Shown: in pieces, positions 44,412-55,221 of the stretch
Numbering within the stretch: position 1 is the first letter of the stretch
Layout: every line of letters starts with the position of its first letter
Source of the DNA: Erwinia phyllosphaerae
Lineage (GTDB): Bacteria; Pseudomonadota; Gammaproteobacteria; Enterobacterales; Enterobacteriaceae
Assembly (NCBI RefSeq): GCF_019132875.1
Contig: NZ_JAHSPF010000005.1
Coordinates: 248,001 to 312,000, forward strand
DNA: 64,000 nt
Direction: 5' to 3'
The notes under the pieces: generated by a model
Database searches by the model: none
What the model was told of the DNA's origin: nothing
What the model saw: only the letters and a program-made list of their open reading frames with translations
Translations under genes and position numbers: made by a program

Positions 44412-45632
44412 ATGACTATTAACAGTGGCTTAATTTATGCCGTTGCAACGGCAGATACTAAAGGAAGGGAACTGTTTTATATCGGCGACTGCCTGCGTAA
44501 AGCGGGTGCCGATGTGGTAACAGTTGACCTGTCTACTCAAGGCGTTAGTCAACCTTCGGGGGCAGATTTCCCGCCGGAGCTCATCGCGGATTTCCATCCT
44601 GAGGGGCGTGACGCGGTCTTCTGCGGCGATCGCGGCAGGGCGATTGATGCGATGGCGCTGGCATTTAAGATTTTCCTCAATCAGCGCCGGGATCTGGCGG
44701 GCATCATCGGACTGGGCGGCTCTTGCGGCACCGCGCTGATTACGCCCGCAATGCAGGCGTTGCCGGTTGGCGTGCCTAAGGTCATGGTTTCTACGATGGC
44801 TTCCGGCGACGTTTCCGGCTATGTCGGTGCCAGCGATATCAGCATGGTTTACTCCGTTACCGATGTTTCTGGTCTTAACCGTATTTCACGGCAGGTGCTG
44901 GGCAACGCCGCGCATCAGATTGCGGGTGCCGTGCTTTTTCCTGTACCGGAAGACAATAACGATAAGCCAGCGCTGGGCCTGACGATGTTTGGCGTCACTA
45001 CGCCTTGCATTCAGATGGTCAGCACCATGCTGGAGGAAGATTACGACTGCCTGGTGTTTCATGCGACCGGCAGCGGCGGCAAGGCGATGGAAAAGCTGAC
45101 CGAAAGCGGCATGCTTTCCGGCCTGCTGGATCTGACCACGACCGAAGTCTGCGACCATCTGTTTGGTGGCGTATTGGCCTGCGACGAAACGCGTTTTGAT
45201 GCCGTCGCCCACAGCAAAGTTCCCTGCGTTATCTCCTGTGGCGCGCTGGACATGGTTAACTTTGGTCATATTTCTACCGTCCCCGCAAAATACGCCGATC
45301 GCCTCTTCTATCATCACAATGCTCAGGTGACGCTGATGCGCACCACGGTGGAAGAAAATGTAGCGATGGCGAAGTGGATTGCGGATAAGCTTAACCGCTG
45401 CGAGGGTGACATCGTCTTTTTAATCCCGGAAGGCGGTTTTTCCGCGCTGGATGCGCCGGGGCAGGCTTTCTGGCTACCGGAAGCGCGCGATGCCTTTATC
45501 ACCACGCTGGAAGCGCAGGTCAGGCAGACAGCGCGCCGGGTTATCCGTCGTCTGCCGTTTAATATTAACGATCCTCAGTTTGCTCAGGCAGCGGTCAGAC
45601 AGTTCCGCCAGCTGGTTGAGAAGGAGCTTTAG
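44412..45632 (+). CDS. Tm-1-like ATP-binding (UPF0261) protein
   Basis: This 406-residue protein has the UPF0261/Tm-1-like signatures: [21 protein letters not shown] at the N-terminus, [24 protein letters not shown], and [33 protein letters not shown] follows. The tomato relative Tm-1 binds ATP and inhibits viral replication; the bacterial role is unknown. It is paired with a TIM-barrel gene 2 bp downstream, a conserved pairing in bacteria and fungi that suggests both act on one substrate. Confidence 0.85.
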   Translation: MTINSGLIYAVATADTKGRELFYIGDCLRKAGADVVTVDLSTQGVSQPSGADFPPELIADFHPEGRDAVFCGDRGRAIDAMALAFKIFLNQRRDLAGIIGLGGSCGTALITPAMQALPVGVPKVMVSTMASGDVSGYVGASDISMVYSVTDVSGLNRISRQVLGNAAHQIAGAVLFPVPEDNNDKPALGLTMFGVTTPCIQMVSTMLEEDYDCLVFHATGSGGKAMEKLTESGMLSGLLDLTTTEVCDHLFGGVLACDETRFDAVAHSKVPCVISCGALDMVNFGHISTVPAKYADRLFYHHNAQVTLMRTTVEENVAMAKWIADKLNRCEGDIVFLIPEGGFSALDAPGQAFWLPEARDAFITTLEAQVRQTARRVIRRLPFNINDPQFAQAAVRQFRQLVEKEL

Positions 45633-45634
45633 GT

Positions 45635-46462
45635 ATGGCTTTTACCCGTCAGGAGATCCTGGCCAAATTTAACGCGATGATTGCGCGCGGCGAACCCATT
45701 GTCGGCGGCGGCGCGGGCACGGGGCTTTCCGCCAAATGTGAAGAAGCGGGCGGTATCGATCTGATCGTTATCTATAACTCAGGCCGCTACCGTATGGCCG
45801 GTCGCGGCTCGCTGGCCGGCCTGCTGGCCTACGGCAACGCCAACGAAATCGTTGTAGATATGGCGAAAGAAGTGCTGCCGGTGGTAAAAAAGACCCCGGT
45901 GCTGGCTGGCGTTAACGGCACCGATCCCTTCTGCCATTTCGACAAGTTTCTGGACGATCTAAAGGCCATGGGCTTTTCCGGCGTGCAAAATTTTCCGACG
46001 GTCGGGCTGATCGACGGTAATTTTCGCGCCAATCTGGAAGAGACGGGCATGGGCTACGGGCTGGAAGTCGAAATGATCCGCATGGCGCATCAGAAAGAGA
46101 TGCTGACCACGCCTTACGTGTTTAGCGCGGAAGATGCGGTAGCCATGACCCAGGCCGGTGCGGATATTATCGTGGCGCATATGGGGCTGACTACCGGCGG
46201 CAACATTGGCGCTGAAACGGCGTTAAAGCTGGAAGATTGCGTGGCGCCAATCAATGCCTGGGCCGAGGCGGCGAAGAAGATACGTGAAGACGTTATCGTG
46301 ATTTGTCACGGTGGGCCCATTGCTACGCCGGAAGACGCGCGCTATATCCTTAGCCAGTGTCCCCAGTGTGACGGCTTCTACGGGGCCAGCTCAATGGAAC
46401 GTTTGCCAACCGAAACCGCGCTAACGGAAACCACCAGGCAGTTTAAAAAGATCGGCAGGTAA
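45635..46462 (+). CDS. Phosphoenolpyruvate hydrolase-like TIM-barrel protein
   Basis: This 275-residue protein resembles the PEP hydrolase/isocitrate-lyase-superfamily-like group that accompanies UPF0261 proteins. It has [55 protein letters not shown] and [14 protein letters not shown]. The reaction is not established for most members. The start follows the upstream stop by 2 bp with AGGAGC-type ribosome site inside that gene. It is presumably controlled by the divergent TetR gene. Confidence 0.85.
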   Translation: MAFTRQEILAKFNAMIARGEPIVGGGAGTGLSAKCEEAGGIDLIVIYNSGRYRMAGRGSLAGLLAYGNANEIVVDMAKEVLPVVKKTPVLAGVNGTDPFCHFDKFLDDLKAMGFSGVQNFPTVGLIDGNFRANLEETGMGYGLEVEMIRMAHQKEMLTTPYVFSAEDAVAMTQAGADIIVAHMGLTTGGNIGAETALKLEDCVAPINAWAEAAKKIREDVIVICHGGPIATPEDARYILSQCPQCDGFYGASSMERLPTETALTETTRQFKKIGR

Positions 46463-46579
46463 TTTTCGGCGTTGAACCTGTTTTAAAGCCGTAAATGACA
46501 GCAGAGGCAGGGCAGCATGGGCACTCTTTTCGCGCGTCCCTGCGCGAAAGCGGCCCACCCGGCCTCTTGCCGTTAAAGC

Positions 46580-47656
46580 TTAATAGCGGTGGTAGCTCTT
46601 CTGCGCGCTGTTCACTTTATACAGATAGCGGCGCGATTCAGCGGAAGGATGGTTAGTGGCGAGCGTCTGGTAAACTTCAGACGGCGACATGCTATTGATG
46701 GCGTTAAACGCCTGATTCTTGTCGCTGGAGAACACTTTCAACACGCTACCCGCGCCGCCGTTGTAAGCGGTGATCACCGCATAGCGGCGTGAGGTCGGGT
46801 TAGCGATGCCGGACAGGTAGCTGCCCTGCAACAGCGAAAGATAAGCCGTTCCCGCATCAATATTATTCTCCGGATCGAGCAGATAGCTGCGGCTCGGCTT
46901 GCCCCATTTCCCCTTCATACGGAACACGTCAACGCCTGCCGTATGCTGCACAACCTGCATCAGGCCCAGCGCGTCGGCATGGCTGACCGCATAGGGGTTG
47001 AAGCTGGACTCGATCTGCATAATCGCCAGGATTAGCGACTGATCCACGCCATATTTTTCCGCGGCTTTACGTACCATCGGCAGATACTTATGCGCACGCT
47101 TGTCCAGATGGTTGGGCACCATCGGAATCGTTACCGACCAGATAATATGCAGTCCGGCATTGCGGCGCTGGAGCTTATTCTGGATCAGATAGTCGGCGAA
47201 GCTGGCCGCGCGTCCCTGCCAGCGAATTGCCTGGCCGGTATTATCCAGCACCTGACCATACAGCAGCGGCTCCTGGCCAAGCTGAATATCATTCGCGTCA
47301 GAGTAAAGATCGACGTTGCCGGGATCTTCGCCGATCAGAAGCGTGGTAACGATCGCTTTACGCAGGCTGGCCATAGGATCGGTTCCGGCGATCGTTTCGA
47401 TAGTGATCGTACCGGCATCAAAGTTAATATGGCTACGCGTATAATACTGATCGCTATATTTTACGTAATCTTTGGGCCCGGCGATCAGCACCTCGTTAAT
47501 GCCCCAGATATTTTCAATATTGTGGGCAAACTGTCCCATCAGAATATCGAATCCGTTGGTGTCTTTAACCCATTCTTCGTGGAAAACCGGCTTTTTATTG
47601 CTGGAGCAGGAGATCAACAACGGCGCGATAACCAGCAAACCTATCAGTTTCTTCAT
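46580..47656 (-). CDS. mltC: Membrane-bound lytic murein transglycosylase C
   Basis: This 358-residue lipoprotein has lipobox LLISCSS with Cys17 or thereabouts, an N-terminal DUF3393 domain, and a C-terminal SLT domain with catalytic Glu in [24 protein letters not shown] and [15 protein letters not shown]. It cleaves peptidoglycan glycan strands from the outer membrane. It is last in the mutY-yggX-mltC operon as in E. coli. Confidence 0.95.
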   Translation of the reverse strand: MKKLIGLLVIAPLLISCSSNKKPVFHEEWVKDTNGFDILMGQFAHNIENIWGINEVLIAGPKDYVKYSDQYYTRSHINFDAGTITIETIAGTDPMASLRKAIVTTLLIGEDPGNVDLYSDANDIQLGQEPLLYGQVLDNTGQAIRWQGRAASFADYLIQNKLQRRNAGLHIIWSVTIPMVPNHLDKRAHKYLPMVRKAAEKYGVDQSLILAIMQIESSFNPYAVSHADALGLMQVVQHTAGVDVFRMKGKWGKPSRSYLLDPENNIDAGTAYLSLLQGSYLSGIANPTSRRYAVITAYNGGAGSVLKVFSSDKNQAFNAINSMSPSEVYQTLATNHPSAESRRYLYKVNSAQKSYHRY

Positions 47657-47707
47657 TATGTCGTGCTACGCCCAAATTAAGGGGGCCTCCACGGCGAGGC
47701 CCAATGT

Positions 47708-47980
47708 TTATTCTGCCGGCGGGGTATAACCTTCGATATGGACGTCGTGTCCCTCAAACAGGAATTTCACCATCTCCTGCTCAAGCTGCTTACGATCTTC
47801 CGGGTTCATCATGCTCAGCTTTTTCTCGTTGATCAGCATGGTCTGCTTGCTCATCCACTGCGACCAGGCTTCTTTAGAAATCTCATTGTAGATGCGCTTA
47901 CCCAGTTCTCCCGGATAGAGCTGAAAATCCTGTCCTTCAGCGTCGCGCTGCAGGAACGTGCAAAAAATGGTTCTGCTCAT
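47708..47980 (-). CDS. yggX: Fe(II) trafficking/oxidative-damage protection protein YggX
   Basis: This 90-residue protein begins [19 protein letters not shown] with the conserved Cys7 and contains [21 protein letters not shown]. It protects Fe-S clusters and is linked to MutY, the upstream gene. I use ATG 47980 rather than the preceding GTG because GAGGA lies about 8 nt before it and the family begins MSRTIFC. Confidence 0.95.
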   Translation of the reverse strand: MSRTIFCTFLQRDAEGQDFQLYPGELGKRIYNEISKEAWSQWMSKQTMLINEKKLSMMNPEDRKQLEQEMVKFLFEGHDVHIEGYTPPAE

Positions 47981-48015
47981 CACTTTTCCTCTTTTGTTGC
48001 GTCTTTGCCCGGCGT

Positions 48016-49059
48016 TTATGGCTGACGCAGCTGCTGCAACAGGCGTTCTACCGGTGCGGCCAGCCCGACGGACTGCGGCTGCGCTAAGTTATACCAGAGA
48101 CCAGCGCCTTCATCCATGACCGCTACTGCTGGAGGCAGTTTAAGCCACATTGGCACTATATCCAGGTGGAAATGGCTAAAAGTATGGCGAAAAGCAATGG
48201 TCTGGGTCAGCGCGGCGCTATCGATATGCCGCTCGCGCAGCCACTGCCGCAGCTCAGGCTCGCTGGCAAACTGTGGGAAGCAAAAAAGACCGCCCCACAG
48301 GCCAACCGGCGGCCGCTGTTGTAGCCAGACCTTGTCATCCCGCTGCATCATCAGCAGATAGCCGGTTCTTTCCGGCAGCGTCTGCTTCGGTTTTTTACCG
48401 GGATAGCTGGTTTGGCTGCCCTGGGCGTAAGCGACGCAGCGCAGGTTTAGCGGACAAATTTCGCATTTGGGCTTTGAGCGCGTACATACCATCGCGCCCA
48501 AATCCATCATCGCCTGGTTAAACTGGCTGACGCCTTCGGCTGGCGTTACCTCTTCACTGATCTGCCAGAGGCGCTTCTCCACCTCTTTTTTACCGGGCCA
48601 GCCCGCCACGGCGTAGCAGCGGGCCAGCACGCGCTTAACGTTGCCGTCCAGAATCGGGAAGTGCTGACCCAGAGATAAAGAAAGGATCGCGCCAGCCGTG
48701 GAGCGGCCAACGCCAGGCAGATCGGCGACCGCCTCAAACGTTTCCGGGAATTTTCCGTTATGCTTTTCTACGACCTGAATCGCTGCCTTATGCAGGTTAC
48801 GCGCGCGGGCGTAGTAGCCAAGCCCGGTCCACAGGTGCAGCACCTCGTCCAGCGGCGCGGCGGCGAGATCGGTCACGGTGGGAAAACGTGCCATAAAGCG
48901 TTCGAAATAAGGAATAACGGTAGCGACCTGGGTCTGCTGCAACATCACCTCAGAAAGCCAGACTTTATAAGGCGTTTTTTCCTGTTGCCAGGGCAGGGTC
49001 TTGCGGCCAAAGCGCTGATACCAGTCCAGTACCTGCTGCGAGAACGGCGGCGCTTGCAT
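48016..49059 (-). CDS. mutY: A/G-specific adenine glycosylase
   Basis: This 347-residue HhH-GPD DNA glycosylase removes A opposite 8-oxoG. It has the catalytic Glu in [16 protein letters not shown], Hh[16 protein letters not shown], Asp in [10 protein letters not shown], and a 4Fe-4S loop of four Cys ([17 protein letters not shown]). A C-terminal NUDIX-like 8-oxoG recognition domain contains [10 protein letters not shown]. Two adjacent ATGs exist; the second matches the family start MQA. It is the first gene of the mutY-yggX-mltC operon, divergent from trmB. Confidence 0.95.
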   Translation of the reverse strand: MQAPPFSQQVLDWYQRFGRKTLPWQQEKTPYKVWLSEVMLQQTQVATVIPYFERFMARFPTVTDLAAAPLDEVLHLWTGLGYYARARNLHKAAIQVVEKHNGKFPETFEAVADLPGVGRSTAGAILSLSLGQHFPILDGNVKRVLARCYAVAGWPGKKEVEKRLWQISEEVTPAEGVSQFNQAMMDLGAMVCTRSKPKCEICPLNLRCVAYAQGSQTSYPGKKPKQTLPERTGYLLMMQRDDKVWLQQRPPVGLWGGLFCFPQFASEPELRQWLRERHIDSAALTQTIAFRHTFSHFHLDIVPMWLKLPPAVAVMDEGAGLWYNLAQPQSVGLAAPVERLLQQLRQP

Positions 49060-49214
49060 CATCTTTGCGAGGTTTCCCGGGTAAATTAAAAAACAGGCTG
49101 GGATTCCAGCACAGACCCGTTATGCTGTAAACCGGAAGTTTCCGGGGCTTGCTTAACAGCCGTAACTTTGCATAATGCCCGTTTTCCAGATATTGCAGAC
49201 CAGCAGGCAGAAAC

Positions 49215-49934
49215 ATGAAGAATGATGTGATTACACCGGAGTTTGACGAAAACGGCCGCCCGATGCGCCGTATTCGCAGCTTCGTTCGCCGTCAGGGCCG
49301 CCTGACCAAAGGCCAGCAGCACGCGCTGGACCATTTCTGGCCTGTAAAAGGTGTGGAGTATCAGCCGGAACCGGTTGACCTGGCAGAACTTTTTGGCCGC
49401 GAAGCGCCGGTAGTGCTGGAAATTGGTTTTGGGATGGGCGCGTCGCTGGTAGCGATGGCGGCCGCCAATCCGCAGCAGAATTTTCTGGGTATTGAGGTCC
49501 ATTCGCCGGGCGTTGGCGCCTGTCTGAGCGCGGCGGATGAAGCGGGCGTAGAGAACCTGCGCGTAATGTGCCACGATGCCGTGGACGTGCTGGAAAAAAT
49601 GATCCCGGATAATTCACTGCGCCTGGTGCAGCTGTTTTTCCCGGACCCGTGGCATAAAGCGCGCCATAATAAACGCCGCATTGTCCAGACGGCCTTTGCC
49701 GAACTGGTGATGCGCAAGCTGAAGCTGGGCGGCGTGTTCCATATGGCAACCGACTGGGAAGCCTATGCAGAACACATGCTGGAAGTGATGAGCAGCATTG
49801 CGGGCTACAAAAACCAGTCGGAAACGAACGACTACGTGCCGCGCCCGGACTCGCGGCCGTTAACGAAATTTGAGCAGCGCGGCCAGCGTCTTGGCCACGG
49901 TGTATGGGATTTGATGTTTGAGAGGATTAAATAA
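49215..49934 (+). CDS. trmB: tRNA (guanine-N7)-methyltransferase
   Basis: This 239-residue SAM-dependent enzyme makes m7G46 in tRNA. It has SAM motif [27 protein letters not shown], and [18 protein letters not shown] with the conserved catalytic Asp. Length and neighbours match E. coli. The stop overlaps the yggL start. Confidence 0.96.
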   Translation: MKNDVITPEFDENGRPMRRIRSFVRRQGRLTKGQQHALDHFWPVKGVEYQPEPVDLAELFGREAPVVLEIGFGMGASLVAMAAANPQQNFLGIEVHSPGVGACLSAADEAGVENLRVMCHDAVDVLEKMIPDNSLRLVQLFFPDPWHKARHNKRRIVQTAFAELVMRKLKLGGVFHMATDWEAYAEHMLEVMSSIAGYKNQSETNDYVPRPDSRPLTKFEQRGQRLGHGVWDLMFERIK

Positions 49935-50260
49935 TGGCAACTCAACGTAGCCGTCGCCTGCGTAAAAAAATGCATATCGACGAGTTTCAGGAACTGGGCT
50001 TTTCCGTCGCGTTCTCCTTTCCAGAAGGCACCAGCGCCGAAACCATCGATACCACCGTTGATGCGTTAATCAACGAGGTGATTGAGCCTAACGGCCTGGC
50101 GTTCGACGGCAGCGGCTATCTGCAGTGGGAAGGTTTGATCTGCCTGCAGCAAACCGGCAAGTGCACCGACGAGCATCGCGAGCTGGTGCGTAAATGGCTG
50201 GAAGAGAACAAGCTGGGTAACATCCAGGTCACCGAACTTTTTGACGTCTGGTGGGACTAA
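49934..50260 (+). CDS. yggL: YggL (DUF469) 50S-associated protein
   Basis: This 108-residue protein has RSRRLRKKMHIDEFQELGFSV split over the N-terminus and LAFDGSGYLQWEGLIC, the DUF469 core. E. coli YggL binds the large ribosomal subunit. It overlaps trmB by one base, so the two are translationally coupled. Confidence 0.93.
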   Translation: MATQRSRRLRKKMHIDEFQELGFSVAFSFPEGTSAETIDTTVDALINEVIEPNGLAFDGSGYLQWEGLICLQQTGKCTDEHRELVRKWLEENKLGNIQVTELFDVWWD

Positions 50261-50424
50261 AATAGCGTGCTGCACGGTGAACCGTTCACGATGAGGCCAC
50301 AGGCATTATTCGTGACGGTCTGGAAGGCGTCCTCCGTAACGCGTTCTTTGCGCCGTGCTTTTTGCTATCGTCTACAGTCTGAGGCCACGCATGCGTGGCC
50401 TTTTGTGTATCAGGAGAAGGGCAA

Positions 50425-51129
50425 ATGCGTAAAGCGATCGTAGCGGGCATGCTACTGCTGGCAGCCGGGCAGGCGCAGGCTGACTATCAATGTGGCGTTA
50501 ATCCTCAGGATGATATCGTTATCTCGCCACAAAACGTGCAGGTGACGGGATCCAGCGGCAATCTGGTTATTACGCCAACGGGAGAGGTACAGCGTAACGG
50601 GCAGCCCGCTTCCGTTGATAACGCCACGCGTCAGAAGGCTATCGACTATCAGGCCGCGCTGCGCCGGGATTTACCCTGGATCGATCACGGCGCGCGCCAG
50701 CGGCTGGAAACAGGCCGCGTGGCGCTGGATAAGGTTATCGTCAACAAGCTGGGGCCGGACAGCAAGGTTCGCGGTCGTCTGACAAAGCTGGACGAGCAGC
50801 TAAAACAGCAGATGAACCGTATTATCGAGCATCGCAGCGACGGGCTGGCCTTCCATCACAAGGCCATTGAGCAGGTGCGTCAGGACGGTGAAAAGCTGGT
50901 GCAGAGCGCAATGGGCGGCGTCATTCAGGACAGCCTGAACGAGATGGGCAGCAAGGTAAACGGCGATAACCCTTTACAGGCGGTGATGGGCAACCTGGGC
51001 GGTTTACAGCAGGCCGTGCAGGCCGAATGGAGCAAGCAGGAAGCCGATTTCCAGAACTTTGGCCATGAGGTTTGCAATCGCGTCACCGATCTGGAAGCGC
51101 AGCGTAAGGCTCTACAGGGCGGTTTATAA
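50425..51129 (+). CDS. yggN: YggN (DUF2884) periplasmic protein
   Basis: This 234-residue protein has signal MRKAIVAGMLLLAAGQAQA and the DUF2884 body (QVTGSSGNLVITPTGEV, MGGVIQDSLNEMG). The role is unknown. ATG 50425 is chosen over an in-frame upstream start because the signal peptide begins there and AGGAG lies about 10 nt upstream. Its position after yggL is conserved. Confidence 0.92.
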   Translation: MRKAIVAGMLLLAAGQAQADYQCGVNPQDDIVISPQNVQVTGSSGNLVITPTGEVQRNGQPASVDNATRQKAIDYQAALRRDLPWIDHGARQRLETGRVALDKVIVNKLGPDSKVRGRLTKLDEQLKQQMNRIIEHRSDGLAFHHKAIEQVRQDGEKLVQSAMGGVIQDSLNEMGSKVNGDNPLQAVMGNLGGLQQAVQAEWSKQEADFQNFGHEVCNRVTDLEAQRKALQGGL

Positions 51130-51190
51130 CGGGCGTAACGGCTGTGCTGACCGTGCGCGGCTAAAAGCTACGCTTCGGCAAATCGCAGCG

Positions 51191-51218
51191 TAAAGCGGCC
51201 GGATTAGCGGCCGCTTTA
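51191..51218 (+). terminator. Terminator of yggN
   Basis: An 11-bp perfect stem (51191-51201 with 51208-51218, TAAAGCGGCCG/CGGCCGCTTTA) with a 6-nt loop is followed by the T-rich TCTTTCTTTC. Confidence 0.8.
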
Positions 51219-51252
51219 TCTTTCTTTCTAAAAACTCCCGGTTGCCGAGCGA

Positions 51253-53766
51253 TTAAGCTTCAGGCGTTTGAAAAAGAACGGGAGATTCCCTGTAGGCGTT
51301 CAGCTTATCCCTCACCCAGCCGTCCGGATTTCCGACGGTGGAAATAACGCCCGTGGTCGAGCCGCCTCCCAGCAGCACAGAGAAGATCCCCAGCAGCGGA
51401 AAATCTTTGTAAGCCGGCTGGCTCAGGTCAAAAGAGCCGGCCCGCTGGTACATATCGCGAGGCGTAGCGCCCACCAGTGCTGCCATATGCGCAGGGAAGG
51501 CGAAATCGAGGATCGTATCGTTGATAGCCTCAACGTTACTGCCGATCTCGCTGTCGCCCAGCAGATAGTTGGCGCTGGTTCCCCAGTGCTGTGCATCAAA
51601 GTCCGCCTGCACCCGATCGCTTTTCAGCGGCGTGCGGCTGGCCGGGATCTGCCACGGCATCACCGGCTGTTTCAGCATGCGGCTGACGCTGCCGCAGAAC
51701 TGGTAATAGCGTTGCCATTCCAGCGGCCCGTAGCAGTAGGAGTTGTAGTAGGAGCGTAGGGTAAGATCGTCAGCCTCGTAACGGTCAATAGCCATGAAGT
51801 TAGCGGCGTTGCCTTCGTCAAACACGCCCAGCGCATTAACGTAATCCACGGTCAAACGAGCATAGCGATCGACGCTTTCCTGGCCGTATATCCACTGCGA
51901 GCCGCCAACGCCCCACAGATTAATCACCCAGCCAAACGTCAGTTCTGGCGCAACGGTATGCACAAGCCAGTTTACTGACTGAATATAGCCCTTGAGAGTG
52001 TCGGTAATAAAGGCCGGGATAGCCACGCTGATACCGTGATGCGCCAGCGCCTCCTGCAAAGGTTCCCTGACCGGCACGGGATGATCGCTGGTAAGGCCAT
52101 CCTGCTGGCAGGCGCCAATCAGGTCGGCATTGACGATAAGCCCTGCCGGAACGGGATGCTGCTCATCCTTATAGCTGCTGGCGATTTTCATGGTCAGAAT
52201 AAAGTTCGCGTAGCTATATTTGTGCGCGGAAGCATCAGCCAGAACGTTTTTGACATTGCCGCCTGAAAGGTTACAGGTATAGGAGATCATCACCGGCAGG
52301 ACATTCTGATTATCAGCCAGCTGTTCCTCAATAGCGCGGGCAATAGTGATAGTTCGCGTGGTGGCAGGATCGTCCTGCAGGAAGGCCGTAGCATCGCCTG
52401 CGCCGTCGTTACCGGCATATTTAAAGATGGAGCTGACGCGGGCGGCGGCACAGTCGGCCGTATTGGTCGTGGTCATATCGGCCAGGCCACCAAAAGAAAG
52501 AAACGCCGGGAAGCCGGGAACCAGCAGGTTCGCGCCTTTTTCTACAGCAATAGCCAGCGTGTTTTGGGCATTCTCGCTGATATTTATCGTATCCACACAG
52601 GAAACAGAGTGAACCACTTTATCGACGATAAAATCGTTGACCTTAACCGTATAATCGCCAGGTTTGATTTTTTCCGGCCAGGCGAACGCGCCTTCCGCCG
52701 TTAGAGTAGAGGAATAGCTCATCGTCGCATTATAAAGCCGTACCGGAATAGCCTGCTTAAATGGCGAATCTGTCTGGCAGGAAACCGTTAGCGTACTGAA
52801 TTTATTACTGTCGACTGGCTTGATGGTGCATTCTTTCTGGCCGACGGTAACGGTAATTAATTTATCGGTGACGACAACCTCAGGGATAGCAAATGAAATA
52901 TTATTATTATTAACGGCAATGCTGTCGATAGTGAAAATCAGCACGTCGTCGGTAGGTAAATAACGCAGTTCCGTGACCTCATCCAGTCTGGTTTCAAACG
53001 TCTCCTGAATCGTTGCCGTTTTGTTTTTTACCTGAACCCTGACCGTTTCGTTTTCCAGTTCAGCAATACCGGAAAGCATAAAATCTACCGCAGCATAATG
53101 ATTAACCGTATTGAAAGTTAATGCCACGTCGGTAGTATTTCCCTGCGTCACGGTGATATTTTCCGGACTGACGGAAACATCGGCCACAACGGTAAGCGCG
53201 TCATTGGCCAGCTTAGCGGCGCTGACGGTATAGCTGGTAGCGGTCAATTCAACGGTATTGTTTCCGCCAGGCTGTGCCGAAGCCGTGGTTCTTTCACCGC
53301 CTGCGGAAGTAAATACCACTTCAGGAACCAGGTTAGCCAGAGCGGCATCGGGAATGGCGGGGCATACCAGCCTGACAGCGCCATTAAGCTCAAGCTCGCC
53401 GTCAGCGGCAAAGTTGAAAGAGGTCATAACATGTTCAGGATTGGCCGTCAGGTCACCGCCAATACCAATGGTGATCGTATCTCTGGACGAGAGAACATAA
53501 GCCTGGGGGAAACCCAAGGTGACCTGAACCAGAATATCGCTATCGCTAATCTGTTTATTTTCCGTTGTTATTGCCCAGTCTTGCCAGCTAGTAAATGCGG
53601 GCATGACCGCCGAAGGTTCAATTGCAGCGGGAGAAAGGAAACTAAACTTCAACGTATTCTTAATACTTACCGCGCTATTATCGTCATTTCTAATATCCGT
53701 AACGATAAGCGTGCCGTAATACTGCGTTGGGTTCGCTCCTGTTGTTACCTTGCCGACTATACTCAT
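51253..53766 (-). CDS. Large unrecognised modular protein, possible carbohydrate-active
   Basis: This 837-residue protein begins MSIVGKVTTGANPTQYYG with AAGGA upstream of ATG 53766; a longer in-frame start is less likely. No signal peptide is seen. The N-terminal 110 residues read as a beta-sandwich module resembling cellulose-binding CBM2-like repeats. Two or three Ig-like/Thr-rich beta modules (about 110-400) follow. The C-terminal half (about 430-837) looks like a TIM-barrel enzyme: LPVMISYTCNLSGGN, HGISVAIPAFITDT, ELTFGWVINLWGVGG, FMAIDRYEADDL with acidic residues, and PVMPWQIPASRTP. A glycoside hydrolase is plausible but I cannot name a family. It interrupts the conserved yggN-hemW interval, suggesting acquisition. 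Confidence 0.6.
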   Translation of the reverse strand: MSIVGKVTTGANPTQYYGTLIVTDIRNDDNSAVSIKNTLKFSFLSPAAIEPSAVMPAFTSWQDWAITTENKQISDSDILVQVTLGFPQAYVLSSRDTITIGIGGDLTANPEHVMTSFNFAADGELELNGAVRLVCPAIPDAALANLVPEVVFTSAGGERTTASAQPGGNNTVELTATSYTVSAAKLANDALTVVADVSVSPENITVTQGNTTDVALTFNTVNHYAAVDFMLSGIAELENETVRVQVKNKTATIQETFETRLDEVTELRYLPTDDVLIFTIDSIAVNNNNISFAIPEVVVTDKLITVTVGQKECTIKPVDSNKFSTLTVSCQTDSPFKQAIPVRLYNATMSYSSTLTAEGAFAWPEKIKPGDYTVKVNDFIVDKVVHSVSCVDTINISENAQNTLAIAVEKGANLLVPGFPAFLSFGGLADMTTTNTADCAAARVSSIFKYAGNDGAGDATAFLQDDPATTRTITIARAIEEQLADNQNVLPVMISYTCNLSGGNVKNVLADASAHKYSYANFILTMKIASSYKDEQHPVPAGLIVNADLIGACQQDGLTSDHPVPVREPLQEALAHHGISVAIPAFITDTLKGYIQSVNWLVHTVAPELTFGWVINLWGVGGSQWIYGQESVDRYARLTVDYVNALGVFDEGNAANFMAIDRYEADDLTLRSYYNSYCYGPLEWQRYYQFCGSVSRMLKQPVMPWQIPASRTPLKSDRVQADFDAQHWGTSANYLLGDSEIGSNVEAINDTILDFAFPAHMAALVGATPRDMYQRAGSFDLSQPAYKDFPLLGIFSVLLGGGSTTGVISTVGNPDGWVRDKLNAYRESPVLFQTPEA

Positions 53767-54031
53767 CAATAATTCCTTAACAAACATTTTGAAGCAGGCA
53801 TTAGCCCGCAGGAAAAACGCCATTGAATAAATGACCATGGCGAATTATTTAAATTTATGCGGCGTGACTATTCTTTCGTGGTGGAAAGAAACAGATCACG
53901 CGATGAATTTAAAGGCAGGTGCGGGTAACGGCAATTTTAATTATTGTCTGAGAAGAGTAATAATTACGGCGTAGAAAATTTACCTTTGCAGATAACGGGG
54001 ATAGCAGGAAAATATACAAGGTAGAGCAGCT

Positions 54032-54067
54032 AAAAAAAACGATCCCGGTTTGCAAAAGGGATCGTTT
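54032..54067 (-). terminator. Terminator of the rdgB-hemW operon
   Basis: AAACGATCCC (54037-54046) and GGGATCGTTT (54058-54067) form a 10-bp stem. On the minus strand it is followed by eight T. It lies 15 bp after the hemW stop. The 265 bp beyond, up to the large modular gene, hold its promoter region and no further gene. Confidence 0.9.
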
Positions 54068-54081
54068 GATCAACGCGCCGC

Positions 54082-55221
54082 TTAGTCTTCCGACAGAAAC
54101 AGCTCCAGCAGGGAATTCAGAAACAGCTTGCCCTTTTCCGTGACCTGCCAGTTTTCTGCCGTCTCGGTCAGATAACCTTTCGCCAGGGCTTCATCAAGCT
54201 CGACACGGATAACGTCTTCATCCAGACCGGTATAGCGCGTAAACTCTTCACGCGGCGCGGCTTCCAGCAGCCGGAAACGGTTCATAAAGAACTCAAACGG
54301 CTTCTCTTTTTCCGCCACCTCATACTGCCTGTCCAGATAGTTACCGTTCATAAAGCCGCGCGGATGGCGCGTTTTAATTGTGCGGATAATCCTGCCGTCC
54401 GTCTGCGTCAGCTTGCCGTGCGCGCCGCAGCCGATGCCCAGATAGTCGCCGAAGCGCCAGTAGTTCAGGTTGTGCTCGCAGCGATAGCCCGGTTTGGCAT
54501 AGGCAGAGGTTTCATACTGCTCGTAGCCCGCAGCCGTCAGCAGCTGGTGGCCCTGTTCAAAAATATCCCACAGCGCGTCGTCATCCGGCAGGATCGGTGG
54601 CCGCGAGGCAAACAGCGTGTTTGGCTCAATGGTCAGCTGATACCAGGAAAGGTGCGGCGGATCCAGCTCGATGGCCTGGCGCAAATCGTCCAGCGCTTCG
54701 GTCAGCGACTGATCGGGAAGACCGTGCATCAAATCCAGGTTAAAGCTGCGCAGGCCAAGCCCCTGAGCCAGCTTTGCCGCGCGCTTTGCTTCTTCCGGGC
54801 CGTGGATACGTCCAAGGCGCTCCAGCTTTTGCTGGCTAAAACTCTGCACGCCAATGGAGATACGGTTGATGCCCGCACGCTGATAGCCGCTAAAACGGTC
54901 GGCTTCGACGGTGCCGGGGTTGGCTTCCATCGTAATTTCCGCCGTTGGCGAAAGCGGCAGACGCGCCCGCACGCCGTCCATCAGCATCTGCATCGCTTCG
55001 CTGCTGAGCAGGCTGGGCGTGCCGCCGCCAATAAAGATAGTGCCAACTTCACGGTTAGCCGCCAGCGGCAAATCGGCATCCAGATCGGCCAGCAAATGCC
55101 GTACATACTCTTCGTGCGGCACTTCGCCCTTTAAAGCATGCGAATTGAAATCGCAGTAGGGGCATTTCTGCACGCACCAGGGGATATGAATATAGAGACT
55201 GAGCGGTGGCAAATCAGACAT
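54082..55221 (-). CDS. hemW: Radical SAM heme chaperone HemW
   Basis: This 379-residue radical SAM protein has the cluster motif [13 protein letters not shown] (CxxxCxxC), [13 protein letters not shown] and ITMEANPG. The C-terminal HemW domain contains [16 protein letters not shown]. It delivers heme to membrane enzymes and is often misannotated as coproporphyrinogen oxidase. The start overlaps the end of rdgB by 8 bp. Confidence 0.95.
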   Translation of the reverse strand: MSDLPPLSLYIHIPWCVQKCPYCDFNSHALKGEVPHEEYVRHLLADLDADLPLAANREVGTIFIGGGTPSLLSSEAMQMLMDGVRARLPLSPTAEITMEANPGTVEADRFSGYQRAGINRISIGVQSFSQQKLERLGRIHGPEEAKRAAKLAQGLGLRSFNLDLMHGLPDQSLTEALDDLRQAIELDPPHLSWYQLTIEPNTLFASRPPILPDDDALWDIFEQGHQLLTAAGYEQYETSAYAKPGYRCEHNLNYWRFGDYLGIGCGAHGKLTQTDGRIIRTIKTRHPRGFMNGNYLDRQYEVAEKEKPFEFFMNRFRLLEAAPREEFTRYTGLDEDVIRVELDEALAKGYLTETAENWQVTEKGKLFLNSLLELFLSED

